Below, piece after piece: positions 28,736 through 39,083 of a stretch of 57,627 nucleotides of DNA; positions within the stretch are counted from its first letter, which is position 1, and each line of letters opens with the position of its first letter. The DNA comes from Microcaldota archaeon. GTDB taxonomy: Archaea; Micrarchaeota; Micrarchaeia; Micrarchaeales; CABMGC01. The stretch is from positions 1-57,627 of the forward strand of contig JAKAWC010000004.1 of the NCBI GenBank assembly GCA_021817125.1, in the 5' to 3' direction. The translations under genes and the position numbers were made by a program. The notes below the pieces were generated by a model. It had not been told where the DNA came from, ran no database searches, and worked only from the letters and a program-made list of their open reading frames with translations.

Positions 28736-28993
28736 TTATATGCCTTTCTGCGCTGGTTTCCGGACCTTTTTCAGGGCGCTTTTCACGCCGCTGATGACCC
28801 GCATCTGCTTGAGCATCGAGTTCATCGATGCCACAAGGGCAGTCGCGTCATCCGCTTTAATCTTTATCAGTATCTTTCCGTTCGATGTCGATGTGGACAC
28901 GGAGCTTCTTTTGTACTCGATATCTTTGTCCATTATGCGAAGGTAGCGCGGGCCTTCCTTTCCGATGTCAATCTCTATCCGGGCCTCTGGCAC
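28736..28993 (-). CDS. KEOPS subunit Pcc1-like
   Basis: KILIKIKADDATALVASMNSMLKQMRVI. Confidence 0.75.
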   Translation of the reverse strand: MPEARIEIDIGKEGPRYLRIMDKDIEYKRSSVSTSTSNGKILIKIKADDATALVASMNSMLKQMRVISGVKSALKKVRKPAQKGI

Positions 28994-29000
28994 GACATCA

Positions 29001-29576
29001 CTATATCTTGATCTGCCTCTGTGCTGCCCTGACGCTAGGTCTTGCTATGTTGCTTCCGAAGCCCTTGGCCATTATGCCGCGGTGCCTTCTTCCGCCCACC
29101 GTCAGTCCGCGGTATACCCTTCCGCGCTGGGCGACTATCTTGCCGTAGTATGGATCGTTCTTTATCGACGGGTTTTCGCGGTCTGCGAGGATTGTCTCGA
29201 AGAACTTGTACTCGCCGTCTTCACCAATGTAATATGAGTTCACGACTTCGCAGTTGGAGAACCTTCTCTGCGCCCTCTCCTCTGCAATCGCCTGCATCGA
29301 CTTCCTGTAGGCAAAGAATCGCCCGTACTTCGATGGCTTTCTCCCTCTCGATGGCTTCTCTCTCTTGCTGAGCCCCCTTCGGACGCGTACGCGAACGATG
29401 ACGATGCCAGGCTTTGCCTTGTAGCCCAGGGACCTTGCACGTGGGAGATTTGTTGGATGGTCGACAGACACGACAGCATCGCTCTTCCTCCACTGGATAA
29501 TCTTTCCTCTGAGGACAGCATCACGAGTGTGGTACTCGTTCTGAATCGTCTCTCTTATGTACTTGTAAGCACCCAT
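29001..29576 (-). CDS. rpl15e: Ribosomal protein eL15
   Basis: MGAYKYIRETIQNEY; RSLGYKAKPGIVIVRVRVRRGLSKREKPSRGRKPS. Confidence 0.95.
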   Translation of the reverse strand: MGAYKYIRETIQNEYHTRDAVLRGKIIQWRKSDAVVSVDHPTNLPRARSLGYKAKPGIVIVRVRVRRGLSKREKPSRGRKPSKYGRFFAYRKSMQAIAEERAQRRFSNCEVVNSYYIGEDGEYKFFETILADRENPSIKNDPYYGKIVAQRGRVYRGLTVGGRRHRGIMAKGFGSNIARPSVRAAQRQIKI

Positions 29577-29703
29577 ATGTCACACCGCGCATGTATACTA
29601 TGCGAGATAAAAATAGAACCTAAAAAGGAGTCTATTTCGCTACCTATTAGTGAGGTAAGACTTTTAAATATAAGCATTTGTGCCAGAATAGTGGAACTTT
29701 GGC

Positions 29704-30435
29704 TCAGGAATGCCTTTTCTTCTTGATTACCACTATCTTGCCATTATCGTGGTTCTTTGAAGAGGCCATCGACACGGCCAGGCGGGCGATGTCCTCGGGG
29801 ACCAGGCAGCTCCCCTCCTTTGCATACTCCGGGAAGAACTTCTTGTAGCTCTCCGTCAGCGTGTCCGATGGGGAGATGCAGTTCACCTGGATCTGCCTCT
29901 CTTTCAGCTCATCGGCGAGGCCGATGGTCATGTCCTCAAGCGCCTTCTTTGATATGTAGTATGGTAGCCAGCCCTTTGCGCCGTTCTCGAATGTGCCTGA
30001 GATGTTGATTATCTTGTCTCCTCTCTGCATCACGGGCAGGAGCTCGTGGCAGAGGACTGCCGGCGCGGTTATGCCGACTTCGAAAGTCTCCATCACCTCT
30101 TCCAGAGTGTAGTCCGGATAGGCTATGTTGTAGTAAGCCTTATCTTCGCTGTGGTATATCCCTGCGACATTCACCAGCACATTGACCTTGCCGAACTTGT
30201 GCTTGACCTCTATTGCCATCTTGGATATCGCCTTTGTGTCTCTTAGGTCGAGCGGGAAGGCAATCGCCTTGCCTCCGGTGTATCTTATCAGCGAAAGGGT
30301 CTGGTCAAGCCGATCTTTGTTCCGCGAAATTATGACTACGGTGGCGCCAGCTTTGGCGAACTCGACGGCGATGGCCCTGCCTATGCCCGTGCTTGCACCT
30401 GTCACGACGACTACCTTGTTCTTGAATTCCATCAT
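29704..30435 (-). CDS. Short-chain dehydrogenase/reductase
   Basis: VVVTGASTGIGRAIAVEFAKAGATVVIISR; NVAGIYH; YYISK. Confidence 0.9.
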   Translation of the reverse strand: MMEFKNKVVVVTGASTGIGRAIAVEFAKAGATVVIISRNKDRLDQTLSLIRYTGGKAIAFPLDLRDTKAISKMAIEVKHKFGKVNVLVNVAGIYHSEDKAYYNIAYPDYTLEEVMETFEVGITAPAVLCHELLPVMQRGDKIINISGTFENGAKGWLPYYISKKALEDMTIGLADELKERQIQVNCISPSDTLTESYKKFFPEYAKEGSCLVPEDIARLAVSMASSKNHDNGKIVVIKKKRHS

Positions 30436-30527
30436 ACCACCTGGATTATGCCGTTGCTCATTTCGGATATAGCTAGATTTCTACGTAGAGCGATACTTTG
30501 ATACTGCTAGTCATCTGTGCCTCTTTT

Positions 30528-30989
30528 CTACGCTTTTTTCTGTGTCGTTCTCTGGGCGAACATCTCGCTCCCCTTCTTCGTCTCCATCAGGGCCGCTATG
30601 CGCTCGTCGAACGCACCGCCCATGTAGTCGCCGAGTATCCAGGTTATATTGCCGACCAGCAGTACTATGACGCCTCCCAATTCGTATGCTACGATATTGT
30701 ATAGATCTCCATAGAGCCAGATATCTGTGCCGATAAGCAGTAGCGCTATGCCCAGGATTATAAGAACTATCGAGATGTGTCTTATCTCAATCATCAGGTA
30801 TGCGGACACCAGCAGGATTATGGCGAAGATCCCTCCTATCGCCAGGAGTGGAGGGACGTTTGATGCTCCAACAGCGAGATGACCGGCGTACGTGAAGACA
30901 GATAATAAAAGGAGCATCGCGACGCTGATTATGAGCAGCGTGGCGGTGGTCGCCGAGGAAGTCATAGCTAGTAGATAATAACTGAGCAA
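30528..30989 (-). CDS. Small multi-TM membrane protein
   Basis: Several hydrophobic segments. Confidence 0.6.
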   Translation of the reverse strand: MLSYYLLAMTSSATTATLLIISVAMLLLLSVFTYAGHLAVGASNVPPLLAIGGIFAIILLVSAYLMIEIRHISIVLIILGIALLLIGTDIWLYGDLYNIVAYELGGVIVLLVGNITWILGDYMGGAFDERIAALMETKKGSEMFAQRTTQKKA

Positions 30990-31013
30990 TTAAATGTGTT
31001 GTGGTATGGCTGA

Positions 31014-32165
31014 CTAAACGACCTCCGTTATGTGAGCCGCGCCTTTTAGGTAGAGATACACTCCGACGTAAAGCGGCACCGTTGCCTCTGCGTTCCTGTA
31101 AGGTCCGAATGTCTCACCACCCATGATGACGGACTGCTTCGTGTCTGCCTTTATCTTCACTTCCTTGCCCTTGAAGGCTATGGCATCTTTCATCGGATCG
31201 AACTTATTCAAATAGTCGACCTTTGCAAGCTTCCTTACAACAAGCCCGCTGTTGCCGTTGATGGAGTTTGGAAGCCTTATGAGGTGCCCTGGGTCGTTCG
31301 TGACGTTCTTGTCTATCCTGTCGCTCTGCACCACTGTCTGGTTCGCGATTATGTACTTCCAGAACTCGGCCTTGTGCTTTATGTCAATCATGTCCCAGTT
31401 GCCGCGCTTTATGCCCTCTATCATGAAAGCCTTATTCTTGACTATACGGTTTGCGTTCACCTTGTCCATCCCGATCGCGAGGAGAGAGTCTGTGCCTCCC
31501 TCTATCGCCTTGATGAAGTTCTTGGCTATCTTGCCCTTCCAGCCCCTGTCGTCGGGATTTGGACCCATCAGAATGTGACCGCGCTGCCCGAGCGTGGGAA
31601 ACAACTCCTCTGGAGTTATGCCTGCGCCGGTTATGTAGTTAGATACTTCCCTCCTCGCTTCGGGACTGAGCGACAGCGCTGCATCCCCGCTTACATGGAT
31701 ATGGTAACCGCGGTTGCCGCTGAAATTCACAGCTATCTCGCTCTTGGAAAACCCGAAATCTGGGATGAGGAAATCTTCTATCAGCTTGAAAGCCTCTCGC
31801 TTAACCGCGTCAAAGCAGGTCGGACAGACCCATGATTTGCCGTGTGTCATCTGGCAGGCAAGCGCAAGATCAGACGAGTCGATATCGAATATGAGCTCCG
31901 CCCCCATGCTGCCCTTCATCTCCATGGGGCGGCCTGCGGGAAACCGGTAATAGGCCGGTGAGTAGGATATGAATGGCGGGCCGTTGAGCGCCAGATACTC
32001 TTTGAGTTCTGCGGGTGCCTTAAAGGCGACGTGCCTGAAGGCTATCTTTGTCTCCCAGTTCCCGATGCCAAACTCCCGCTGCTCTATCTTGTCCGGAGCA
32101 GGAGCTGCGGCTTTCCGGTAGTAATCTTTGATCAGGTTGTTGACCAGGAATCTCTCGTCGAACAT
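31014..32165 (-). CDS. priS: DNA primase small subunit
   Basis: AELIFDIDSSDL, CPTCFDAVKREAFKLIEDFL, VNFSGNRGYHIHVSGD. Confidence 0.94.
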   Translation of the reverse strand: MFDERFLVNNLIKDYYRKAAAPAPDKIEQREFGIGNWETKIAFRHVAFKAPAELKEYLALNGPPFISYSPAYYRFPAGRPMEMKGSMGAELIFDIDSSDLALACQMTHGKSWVCPTCFDAVKREAFKLIEDFLIPDFGFSKSEIAVNFSGNRGYHIHVSGDAALSLSPEARREVSNYITGAGITPEELFPTLGQRGHILMGPNPDDRGWKGKIAKNFIKAIEGGTDSLLAIGMDKVNANRIVKNKAFMIEGIKRGNWDMIDIKHKAEFWKYIIANQTVVQSDRIDKNVTNDPGHLIRLPNSINGNSGLVVRKLAKVDYLNKFDPMKDAIAFKGKEVKIKADTKQSVIMGGETFGPYRNAEATVPLYVGVYLYLKGAAHITEVV

Positions 32166-32229
32166 CAGCCCTACCTATCACTAAGACTTGCGCAATAAGG
32201 CATATAAGACTTGATTTGCAAGTAATCTC

Positions 32230-32586
32230 ATGCCAGGAGTGAAGCAAGTAATAATCGTAAGGAAGGACCTTGACATGGGCACGGGCAAGCTGTCTGCGCA
32301 GGTCGCACATGGCTCGGTCTCGAGCTATCTTGAAGCGGTTGTCAAGGACAAAGACATTGCAAAAGAGTGGCTTGACGAGGGGCAGAAGAAGATCGTGCTC
32401 AAGGTCGAGGATGAGGATGCGCTCAACAAGCTCTACAAGGCGTTCAAGTTCAAGCACATCCCGTGCGCCCTTATCAACGACGCGGGACTTACGCAGCTGC
32501 CGCCGGGAACGACCACAGTTCTGGGAGTGGGCCCATGGAAGAGCGACGAGATAGACATGTTCAGCAAAGGGCTGAAACTGCTCTGA
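32230..32586 (+). CDS. pth2: Peptidyl-tRNA hydrolase, archaeal/eukaryotic type
   Basis: VIIVRKDLDMGTGKLSAQVAHGSV; LPPGTTTVLGVGPWKSDEID. Confidence 0.94.
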   Translation: MPGVKQVIIVRKDLDMGTGKLSAQVAHGSVSSYLEAVVKDKDIAKEWLDEGQKKIVLKVEDEDALNKLYKAFKFKHIPCALINDAGLTQLPPGTTTVLGVGPWKSDEIDMFSKGLKLL

Positions 32587-32595
32587 GTGACGACC

Positions 32596-33453
32596 ATGAA
32601 GGTCTTGATATTAGGGGGCTCGCGCTTCGTTGGCCCGTACATCGTGGACGCACTCCTGAAGGGGGGACACGAGCTGACGCTGTTCAACAGGGGCAAAGTG
32701 CAGACCAAGTACGGCGAGGGCGTCAAGTTCGTGAAGGGAGACAGAGACAAGGGATTCGACGTCAAGGGTCACTTTGACGCTGTGATAGACAACTGTGCAT
32801 ACACCGGCGCCCAGACCAAAAGCGCGTTGACGGATCTGGACTTCGGTTTCTTCCTCCATTTCGGCACAGCCGCAGCGTACAAGAGGTCAGGTATGTTCCC
32901 TCTTACCGAAGAGTCTCCGCTCGGAGACTGGCCGGCGTGGGGTGATTACAACAAAGGCAAGGCGGAGTGCGAGGCGGTACTTAAAGAGAGCGGAGTGAAA
33001 TATGCCTCGATAAGGCCGGTCTATATCCTAGGCCCTAAGAATTACATTGATAGGGAGAATTTCATCTACTCCAGAATCGCCAAAGGCACACCGCTGAGGA
33101 TTCCAGGTAATGGAGAAGCGGTGATTCAGTTCGTCTTCGCAAAGGACGTTGCCGCAGCAATAACACTACTCACCACAAAGAGGATTGCCGGTGCATTCAA
33201 CTGCGCGGCAGACGGTGGGATAACGCTGAACGGGCTCGTTGATGAGATGGGTAAGTTGGTTGGGAAGCGACCCGTTGTCGAACATGCCCCTGACAGGGAC
33301 GGCGCGCTCTGGAACGACGAGGAGTTCCCTTTCGGAAACGAGAACTTCTTCTGCAAAAACGATAAGCTGAAAGGGCTTGGGGTGGAGTTTACGCCTCTCC
33401 TTGAAGGGCTAAGGGAGGACTACAAAGGTTATTACAAGAAACTGATCGCCTGA
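32596..33453 (+). CDS. NAD-dependent epimerase/dehydratase-like
   Basis: MKVLILGGSRFVGPYIVDALLKGGHELTLFNRG. Confidence 0.85.
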   Translation: MKVLILGGSRFVGPYIVDALLKGGHELTLFNRGKVQTKYGEGVKFVKGDRDKGFDVKGHFDAVIDNCAYTGAQTKSALTDLDFGFFLHFGTAAAYKRSGMFPLTEESPLGDWPAWGDYNKGKAECEAVLKESGVKYASIRPVYILGPKNYIDRENFIYSRIAKGTPLRIPGNGEAVIQFVFAKDVAAAITLLTTKRIAGAFNCAADGGITLNGLVDEMGKLVGKRPVVEHAPDRDGALWNDEEFPFGNENFFCKNDKLKGLGVEFTPLLEGLREDYKGYYKKLIA

Positions 33454-33454
33454 G

Positions 33455-34366
33455 TCAGACGTAGGTCAGCCACTTTTCGTACTCCTTCTTCTGGCCGCGC
33501 AACGCCTGCGAGTAAGTGTCCGAAAGCCTCTTCGTGATCGGACCTATCTTGCCGTCTCCAGTCTTTCTCTTGTCTATTGAGACTATAGGCTCAAGTTCTA
33601 CCGCGGTGCCGGTGAAGAACGCCTCATCGCAGGTGTAAAGTTCCTCGCGGTGTATATTTCTCTCCTCGACTGCGAAGCCGAGATCCTTTGCAATTCGGAT
33701 GATGCTGTCCCTGGTTATGCCCATGAGTATGTTTGCGGAGCTTGGCGGGGTCACAACCGTGCCTTCGCTTACCATGAATATGTTCTCCGCTGGCCCCTCG
33801 GTGACGTGCCCGCTTTCAGAGAGCAGAATCGCTTCGTCATAGCCCGCGTCCTTCGCTTCCAGCGATGCGAGCAGAGAGCCCATATAGTTGGCGCTGAGCT
33901 TTGCGCGCGGAGAGAGCATGGATGAACTGACCTTCCTATAAGAGGATATCTTGCAGCGCAGGCCTCCCTTCTTCTCCAGATACCTTGCAAAATAGAATGC
34001 GGCTATGGCGACGCTTACTTTCGGGTACTTGACCGGATTCGTGAGCCCTACTCCCTTTACCCCATAATAGCCGAACGGCCGTATGTAGCTGTCACCGAGC
34101 TTGTTCTTCCGCACCACTTCTATGGTGGCTGTGTTGATCTGTTGCTCGGTGAACGGAAGGGTCATGTGCGCTATTTTCGCTGTGTTGAAGAACCTGTGCG
34201 TGTGCTCCTTTAGTCTGAATATCGCTGTGCCTTTCTTTGCTGTGAAAGAACGCGTGCCCTCGAATATCCCGCTCGCGTACTGCAGGGAATGTGTCAGGAC
34301 GTGCACGTTGGCATCCTGCTCCTTGACCATCTTTCCATCCATCCAGATGTATTGTTGATCTGACAT
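33455..34366 (-). CDS. ilvE: Branched-chain amino acid aminotransferase
   Basis: IWMDGKMVKEQDANVHVLTHSLQYASGIFEGTRSF; NYMGSLLASLEAKDAGYDEAILL. Confidence 0.92.
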   Translation of the reverse strand: MSDQQYIWMDGKMVKEQDANVHVLTHSLQYASGIFEGTRSFTAKKGTAIFRLKEHTHRFFNTAKIAHMTLPFTEQQINTATIEVVRKNKLGDSYIRPFGYYGVKGVGLTNPVKYPKVSVAIAAFYFARYLEKKGGLRCKISSYRKVSSSMLSPRAKLSANYMGSLLASLEAKDAGYDEAILLSESGHVTEGPAENIFMVSEGTVVTPPSSANILMGITRDSIIRIAKDLGFAVEERNIHREELYTCDEAFFTGTAVELEPIVSIDKRKTGDGKIGPITKRLSDTYSQALRGQKKEYEKWLTYV

Positions 34367-34567
34367 GCAGGATTATTGCATGTGGTAATTTATAACGCTT
34401 TTGTGGGGTCAGGATGCCTGCTGCTCCGCCAGACAATCTCTTTCGGCAACAGGGGCACCGTTTCCTTGGGATACCGCACTTTGTCAGGGCGCAGCCGGTG
34501 GCGTTTCACTTTGCGACACTGTTCGGGGCGGTTGGGCGGCAGCTCGCTGGAACCGCCACCCTCCCGT

Positions 34568-34921
34568 CTACCAGGTTGCCGTTGGCCGCGATAGCATTGG
34601 CGACACTAGCCCATGGCTGTGGGTCCTGGTTCGGTTGATGGTTGACCTGAGACTGTCCAACCCCTCCTTCGTAAGGCAGAGGGGCCTCTGTTCCTCCCCC
34701 TTCTCGGTAAACTCGAGCAGCCCCTTCTTCTTGAGTTTCTTCAGGTTATACCACACACCAGACTTCGAGAACCCGTACTTCTCGTGTATGTAGTCTACGA
34801 ACGGCGTGGCTGAGAACATCTCGTCCAGCCCTATCTCAGATAGGATGATGCCCTCCTTGCTGAGAGCCGAGGAACTGGAAACTTCTCCACTATATAGTTG
34901 TAGCATGCGCATAAGAAACAC
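34568..34921 (-). CDS. Winged-helix transcriptional regulator-like protein
   Basis: FVDYIHEKYGFSKSGVWYNLKKLKKKGLLEFTEKGEEQRPLCLTKEGL. Confidence 0.6.
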   Translation of the reverse strand: MFLMRMLQLYSGEVSSSSALSKEGIILSEIGLDEMFSATPFVDYIHEKYGFSKSGVWYNLKKLKKKGLLEFTEKGEEQRPLCLTKEGLDSLRSTINRTRTHSHGLVSPMLSRPTATW

Positions 34922-34942
34922 CTAGAAACTTTTACGTTTCCT
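34914..34942. promoter_or_regulatory. Candidate operator at the start of the winged-helix gene
   Basis: AGAAACAcctAGAAACttttacGTTTCct: one direct and one inverted AGAAAC half-site. Confidence 0.35.
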
Positions 34943-35124
34943 TACGCGATGCCCTTCCACATGAGTGGCAGGTCATTTGCATTGACAGGCGAGCAATGGG
35001 TTTGCACTACCGTAGAGAAAGCGCTGTACTTCGTGTGCAATTCCGCTCGCATTTCAAACACTGTGATTAGAAGAATCCTTAGCAGGTATTTAAATCTTTT
35101 CTACGAAACCAGAATGTTGATCTG

Positions 35125-35994
35125 ATGGTGACGACCACTGTAGAGATTAGGCTGATAACACTATTGCTGATAACCTTAGTATACGCCATCTATGATGTGT
35201 TCAACAAGAGAAACGTCCCGAACTGGTTCGCCTACATCGCTCTTGTCATCGGAGTGGTGGTGCTCATTGTGACAAACAACGCCAGGGATATCGTGTACGG
35301 AGGGCTTATTGCGCTGCTGATAGGCTCGCTCAGCTATCTACTTTATAGGTCGGGATTCCTTGGAGGGGGCGACTTTTTCGAGTTCGTCACAATCGCATTG
35401 ATCCTTCCGGTGCAGGCTACGCCTCTCCTTGGAGGGATAATGCAATTCAATCTTCCTTTCATACTATCTGTGTTCATAGCCACAGGTTACGTCACCGTCT
35501 GGGCGATACCACTCTACTATCTGGTGTTCGCAAAGAAGACTGAGCCGAAGAAGGTGGGGGTCGACAGGGGCTCTCTAGCAGCGGGTCTGGCGCTCCTGAT
35601 AGCGTATGTGGTGCTTTATCTTATCATAGATTACTACCTGGGCTTCAACGCGACGGGATTCTTTCTGATGCTGATAATTGCTGTTCCGAGCGCGCTCATA
35701 CTGGCGTACGAGAGGCTCATCAACTTTAGGATGGTGAGCTACATCTATCCGAAGGACCTTGAGGAAGGAGATATCATCGCAATCAACCTGATGACGAAGA
35801 GGGAGACCCAGGTCTTCTCCAAGAGGGCGAAGCACTTCGAGAGGCTTGCAACCGAGATTGTGATGAAAGAGATGTCGCACATAAAGAGGAAGCTTCCGGT
35901 CTATAGGAACTCCGCCCCACTTGCGGCGTTCACTTTTGTGGGTGTGGTCATCTCGCTCCTGGTCGGCAATCTACTGCTCTACATCGTCTTCTGA
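35125..35994 (+). CDS. Archaeal A24-type prepilin/preflagellin peptidase
   Basis: Multi-TM with GGGDFFEFVTIALILP (GxGD aspartate). Confidence 0.85.
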   Translation: MVTTTVEIRLITLLLITLVYAIYDVFNKRNVPNWFAYIALVIGVVVLIVTNNARDIVYGGLIALLIGSLSYLLYRSGFLGGGDFFEFVTIALILPVQATPLLGGIMQFNLPFILSVFIATGYVTVWAIPLYYLVFAKKTEPKKVGVDRGSLAAGLALLIAYVVLYLIIDYYLGFNATGFFLMLIIAVPSALILAYERLINFRMVSYIYPKDLEEGDIIAINLMTKRETQVFSKRAKHFERLATEIVMKEMSHIKRKLPVYRNSAPLAAFTFVGVVISLLVGNLLLYIVF

Positions 35995-36045
35995 GAAGCA
36001 ATATAAACGTTCGCAGACCTAATTGCTTACTAATCCTGTGATTGC

Positions 36046-36939
36046 ATGGCAGTAACACGAATGGAACTTAAGAACCCGATAGCACGCGCCGCAGCTATAG
36101 AGAAACTTGCTGGCAATATACTCGAGGGGCTCGCGGAGAGACGCGTGGTGCAGACCAAAGATGGGCCGAAGACCATGAGCATGATATCCACATGGCTCAG
36201 GGACAAGCCTGAAGGCTGGATTCTGGCAGACGGAAAGACCTGGGCGCCGGTGTACGTAAATCTTAGACCACTCGCCAGCGCTGCGCCGTATCTCTATAGG
36301 GGACCGACTACTGATGCCCTGATACTGCTTCTCAGGGACATGGATTTCATTGATATTGAGGGAAGACCAAGGCCGCATCACAAGATAGTAGGCCTAGCAA
36401 TGGCTGGCATACCGCTTGGAGCCGCATTGACAGTTGAAACGGGAATTCCTTCGCTCTATACCCGGAAAGTGAATGACGAAGTCAAGACCGATAAGGCGTT
36501 CGAGGAAGCGGTGAAGGCGTGGGGAGGGCATTCTCTGGTCGAGGGAGTCATGGAAGATGGGGACGTACTCGCAATTGTTGACGACCTGACTACGAAGTTC
36601 TTTAGCAAAAGGATTGGCCTGCGACAGATCTCGCTGCAGGCAGAGAGGAGTGGTGTCAGGGTCGAGGTGCCGTTTGTTTTGACTGTGCTGGACAGGGAGC
36701 AGGGCGCCGCGGCGGAGGCAGCTGAGGACGGCATAGAGATACGCTCAGCCATCAAGTTCGTGTCAAAGGGGTTGAAGCAGCTGGAGGAGTTGGATGTGTG
36801 GAGCGCCCAAGAAACCGCTACGATAAGAGATTACTTCGCAGACCCGTCTAAGTTCCAGGCTCCAGAAGTTCGCGAAGAGCTGAAGAACCTGGCACTGAAT
36901 GCGCGTAGGGTGGATGCGGCAATATCCGCCGCCGTGTGA
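36046..36939 (+). CDS. Phosphoribosyltransferase (orotate PRTase-like)
   Basis: IVGLAMAGIPLGAALTVETGIPSLYTRKV; DGDVLAIVDDLTTKFFSK. Confidence 0.75.
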   Translation: MAVTRMELKNPIARAAAIEKLAGNILEGLAERRVVQTKDGPKTMSMISTWLRDKPEGWILADGKTWAPVYVNLRPLASAAPYLYRGPTTDALILLLRDMDFIDIEGRPRPHHKIVGLAMAGIPLGAALTVETGIPSLYTRKVNDEVKTDKAFEEAVKAWGGHSLVEGVMEDGDVLAIVDDLTTKFFSKRIGLRQISLQAERSGVRVEVPFVLTVLDREQGAAAEAAEDGIEIRSAIKFVSKGLKQLEELDVWSAQETATIRDYFADPSKFQAPEVREELKNLALNARRVDAAISAAV

Positions 36940-36943
36940 GCTA

Positions 36944-37819
36944 TTAGTAGGTCAACTCTTCCAGAAGCTCGTGCTCTGAGCTTATCCTCTTCAGGTCTTT
37001 CTTGTTTAGCACCGGCACCCCGTGCAGCCTGCCCTTCTTGTTCTTGCTCAGGAAGAAGGGATAGTTGTCCTCGAACGACTCCCTTACTGTCTTGAAGAAC
37101 TCTGCCCTCTTGACCATGGTGCGGATATTGGCGTCGCCGCTTATCTCATAGTAGTTTGATGACTTTGCGATTATGTCAAACGGTGCATTGGAGAGCTTTA
37201 TCGCCTTTATGCCGGTGTTTGCTAACTTTGTGGCGCCGACCTTGGCCGTTGACCTGACGTTCTGCTCGCTTGCCGTTATGGTCCCGTTCAGGACGCGCTC
37301 TATCTGCTCAATCGTCCTTATTGCAGCGTATCCTCCTTGTGACTCGTGCATATAGATGGTATCTTTCGATATCTTTGCTGACCTGGACAGCTTCGATCTT
37401 GTCATGTTATTGAGCTTTCGAAGATACCTGAGCTTTGCCCCGTCGACCAGCGCAGTCACGCCTATGGATTTTGAAGCGGTGAGGGACGGGAGGTTTGATG
37501 CTATCCTGTCCATCGAGTTGATTGAGACGCACCTAACCGAGAAACGGTTGTAGTCAACGCCTTCCGCAAGCTTGTTCCTCTTCGATACACTGCCCACTAT
37601 TAGCGGCTCGGCATCCATGAAAGAAGCTACCTTGTTGAGCGTGTCTGCCTCCTCCCTGCTGGCCGAGTCGACATTGTAGACCACCTTTATAACGAACTTG
37701 CGGTCCAGCCTCTTGGCAAGTATATCCATGCACGTGTGCATGTTCCGGATTATGACCAGAGAGTATCCGCTGTCTTCCAGAAGTTCGGCTACCTGCTTCA
37801 TGGCCCGGTCTTTCTTCAT
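36944..37819 (-). CDS. Archaeal HTH-type regulator
   Basis: HTH segment ALVDGAKLRYLRKLNNMTRSKLSRSAKISKDTIYMHESQ in the conserved archaeal architecture. Confidence 0.8.
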   Translation of the reverse strand: MKKDRAMKQVAELLEDSGYSLVIIRNMHTCMDILAKRLDRKFVIKVVYNVDSASREEADTLNKVASFMDAEPLIVGSVSKRNKLAEGVDYNRFSVRCVSINSMDRIASNLPSLTASKSIGVTALVDGAKLRYLRKLNNMTRSKLSRSAKISKDTIYMHESQGGYAAIRTIEQIERVLNGTITASEQNVRSTAKVGATKLANTGIKAIKLSNAPFDIIAKSSNYYEISGDANIRTMVKRAEFFKTVRESFEDNYPFFLSKNKKGRLHGVPVLNKKDLKRISSEHELLEELTY

Positions 37820-37857
37820 GAGCTACTATCGGCTTTGGAGTTATAAAAAGGTTGGTT

Positions 37858-38655
37858 TTAGGACACGGTGCTGCCGCCTCTTCGGGCCGACTTGAGCTGC
37901 TGCTCCCGGAGTTCTGCTCTTACACGGATGGACTCGAAGTCCGCTCTAACACCAAGTAACCACTGTTTCGCGGCTTCGGGATCATTATCCTCGATGAGCA
38001 TGTCTAATGCGCGCCTTACCCAGCTGCCTCTCTCCTTATAGAGCGCATCCGGTTTTGACGTGAGGTAGTCTAGCTCCATCTTGGTGCTTTCTATAGCACC
38101 CGCGCTTAAGTTGCATAAAACAATATTTATTGTGGCTATCTCTTTCCTGTAGAACTCTGCGGTCTCTTCTTGCAGAGCCACTTTTAATGTGGCTGGGCGT
38201 CGAAGTTCCTTTGCATTGTGGCGTTCTGCGGATGCCGGGAGATTCAGCTGGGCTTTCATGTCTGCTTCTATACCTTCCAGTATGTCACATGCATCCTTTA
38301 GGTCTTTGCTCTGCAGTGCCAATTGTAGCTTGTATAGCGGGTCTTCGCGCAGGTATGGGAGCGAGTCCTTTAGGAGTATCTTTTCGTGAGCTTTTAGGTA
38401 TGACTTTACTGCGGCATCTGCCTTCTCGAAGTCTACAGGCTTCTCCTGCTCCGCCTCTGTGCCGGCCTGCCCTAGATACGCATTTACGAGCCTTACGAGC
38501 TCCAGCCTCACTCCAGGGTGGCCGAGGTATAAGTTTGCTGGCTTGCCCTCCTGCACTTCTATCAGTGGTCTCGGAGGTTCTGGGGGCCTGATTGGGGGTT
38601 TGGGGCCATCGAACGGGCCTGTCGGGAATCCACTAGGGGACTTTATTGCACCCAT
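37858..38655 (-). CDS. Hypothetical protein (ORFan-like)
   Basis: 265-aa ORF with Pro-rich N-terminus, helical remainder. Confidence 0.65.
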   Translation of the reverse strand: MGAIKSPSGFPTGPFDGPKPPIRPPEPPRPLIEVQEGKPANLYLGHPGVRLELVRLVNAYLGQAGTEAEQEKPVDFEKADAAVKSYLKAHEKILLKDSLPYLREDPLYKLQLALQSKDLKDACDILEGIEADMKAQLNLPASAERHNAKELRRPATLKVALQEETAEFYRKEIATINIVLCNLSAGAIESTKMELDYLTSKPDALYKERGSWVRRALDMLIEDNDPEAAKQWLLGVRADFESIRVRAELREQQLKSARRGGSTVS

Positions 38656-38772
38656 GATTTCACACTTAGATTAGCTCATTTTAGGGACTAATATATGCAG
38701 TTTGGTGAATTGAAGATCGGAAAAACGGAACGATCAAAATTGAGCTTTTTCTTGGTCTTTGTTTAATGCCAG

Positions 38773-39015
38773 CTAATACTCGCCATTGCGCACAGGGGCG
38801 GATTCCGTTTGTTCGGGCTTGGCCGTCGCCGGTCTGAGGTCTTGCCATCCTGGCATCAGATCCGTCCCATCGCTTTCCCCATACTGCGGGGCACTGGCAG
38901 CTTTCCTGACAGGTTTTGGGGGTAGGTTCGTATCCATGCCCTGCCTTTCCACAGGCCTCGCGGCTAACTTTAATGCTGCATCCTTCGCTTGCGCGGGAGC
39001 TATTATTTGTCCCAT
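38773..39015 (-). CDS. Small hypothetical, likely disordered
   Basis: MGQIIAPAQAKDAALKLAARPVERQ... behind GAGGAG. Confidence 0.55.
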   Translation of the reverse strand: MGQIIAPAQAKDAALKLAARPVERQGMDTNLPPKPVRKAASAPQYGESDGTDLMPGWQDLRPATAKPEQTESAPVRNGEY

Positions 39016-39083
39016 GAAATCTCCTCGATTATTATATAATCCCTCGTTTAAATACATTCTTTTGAGAACGTTTAATGCCGTTG

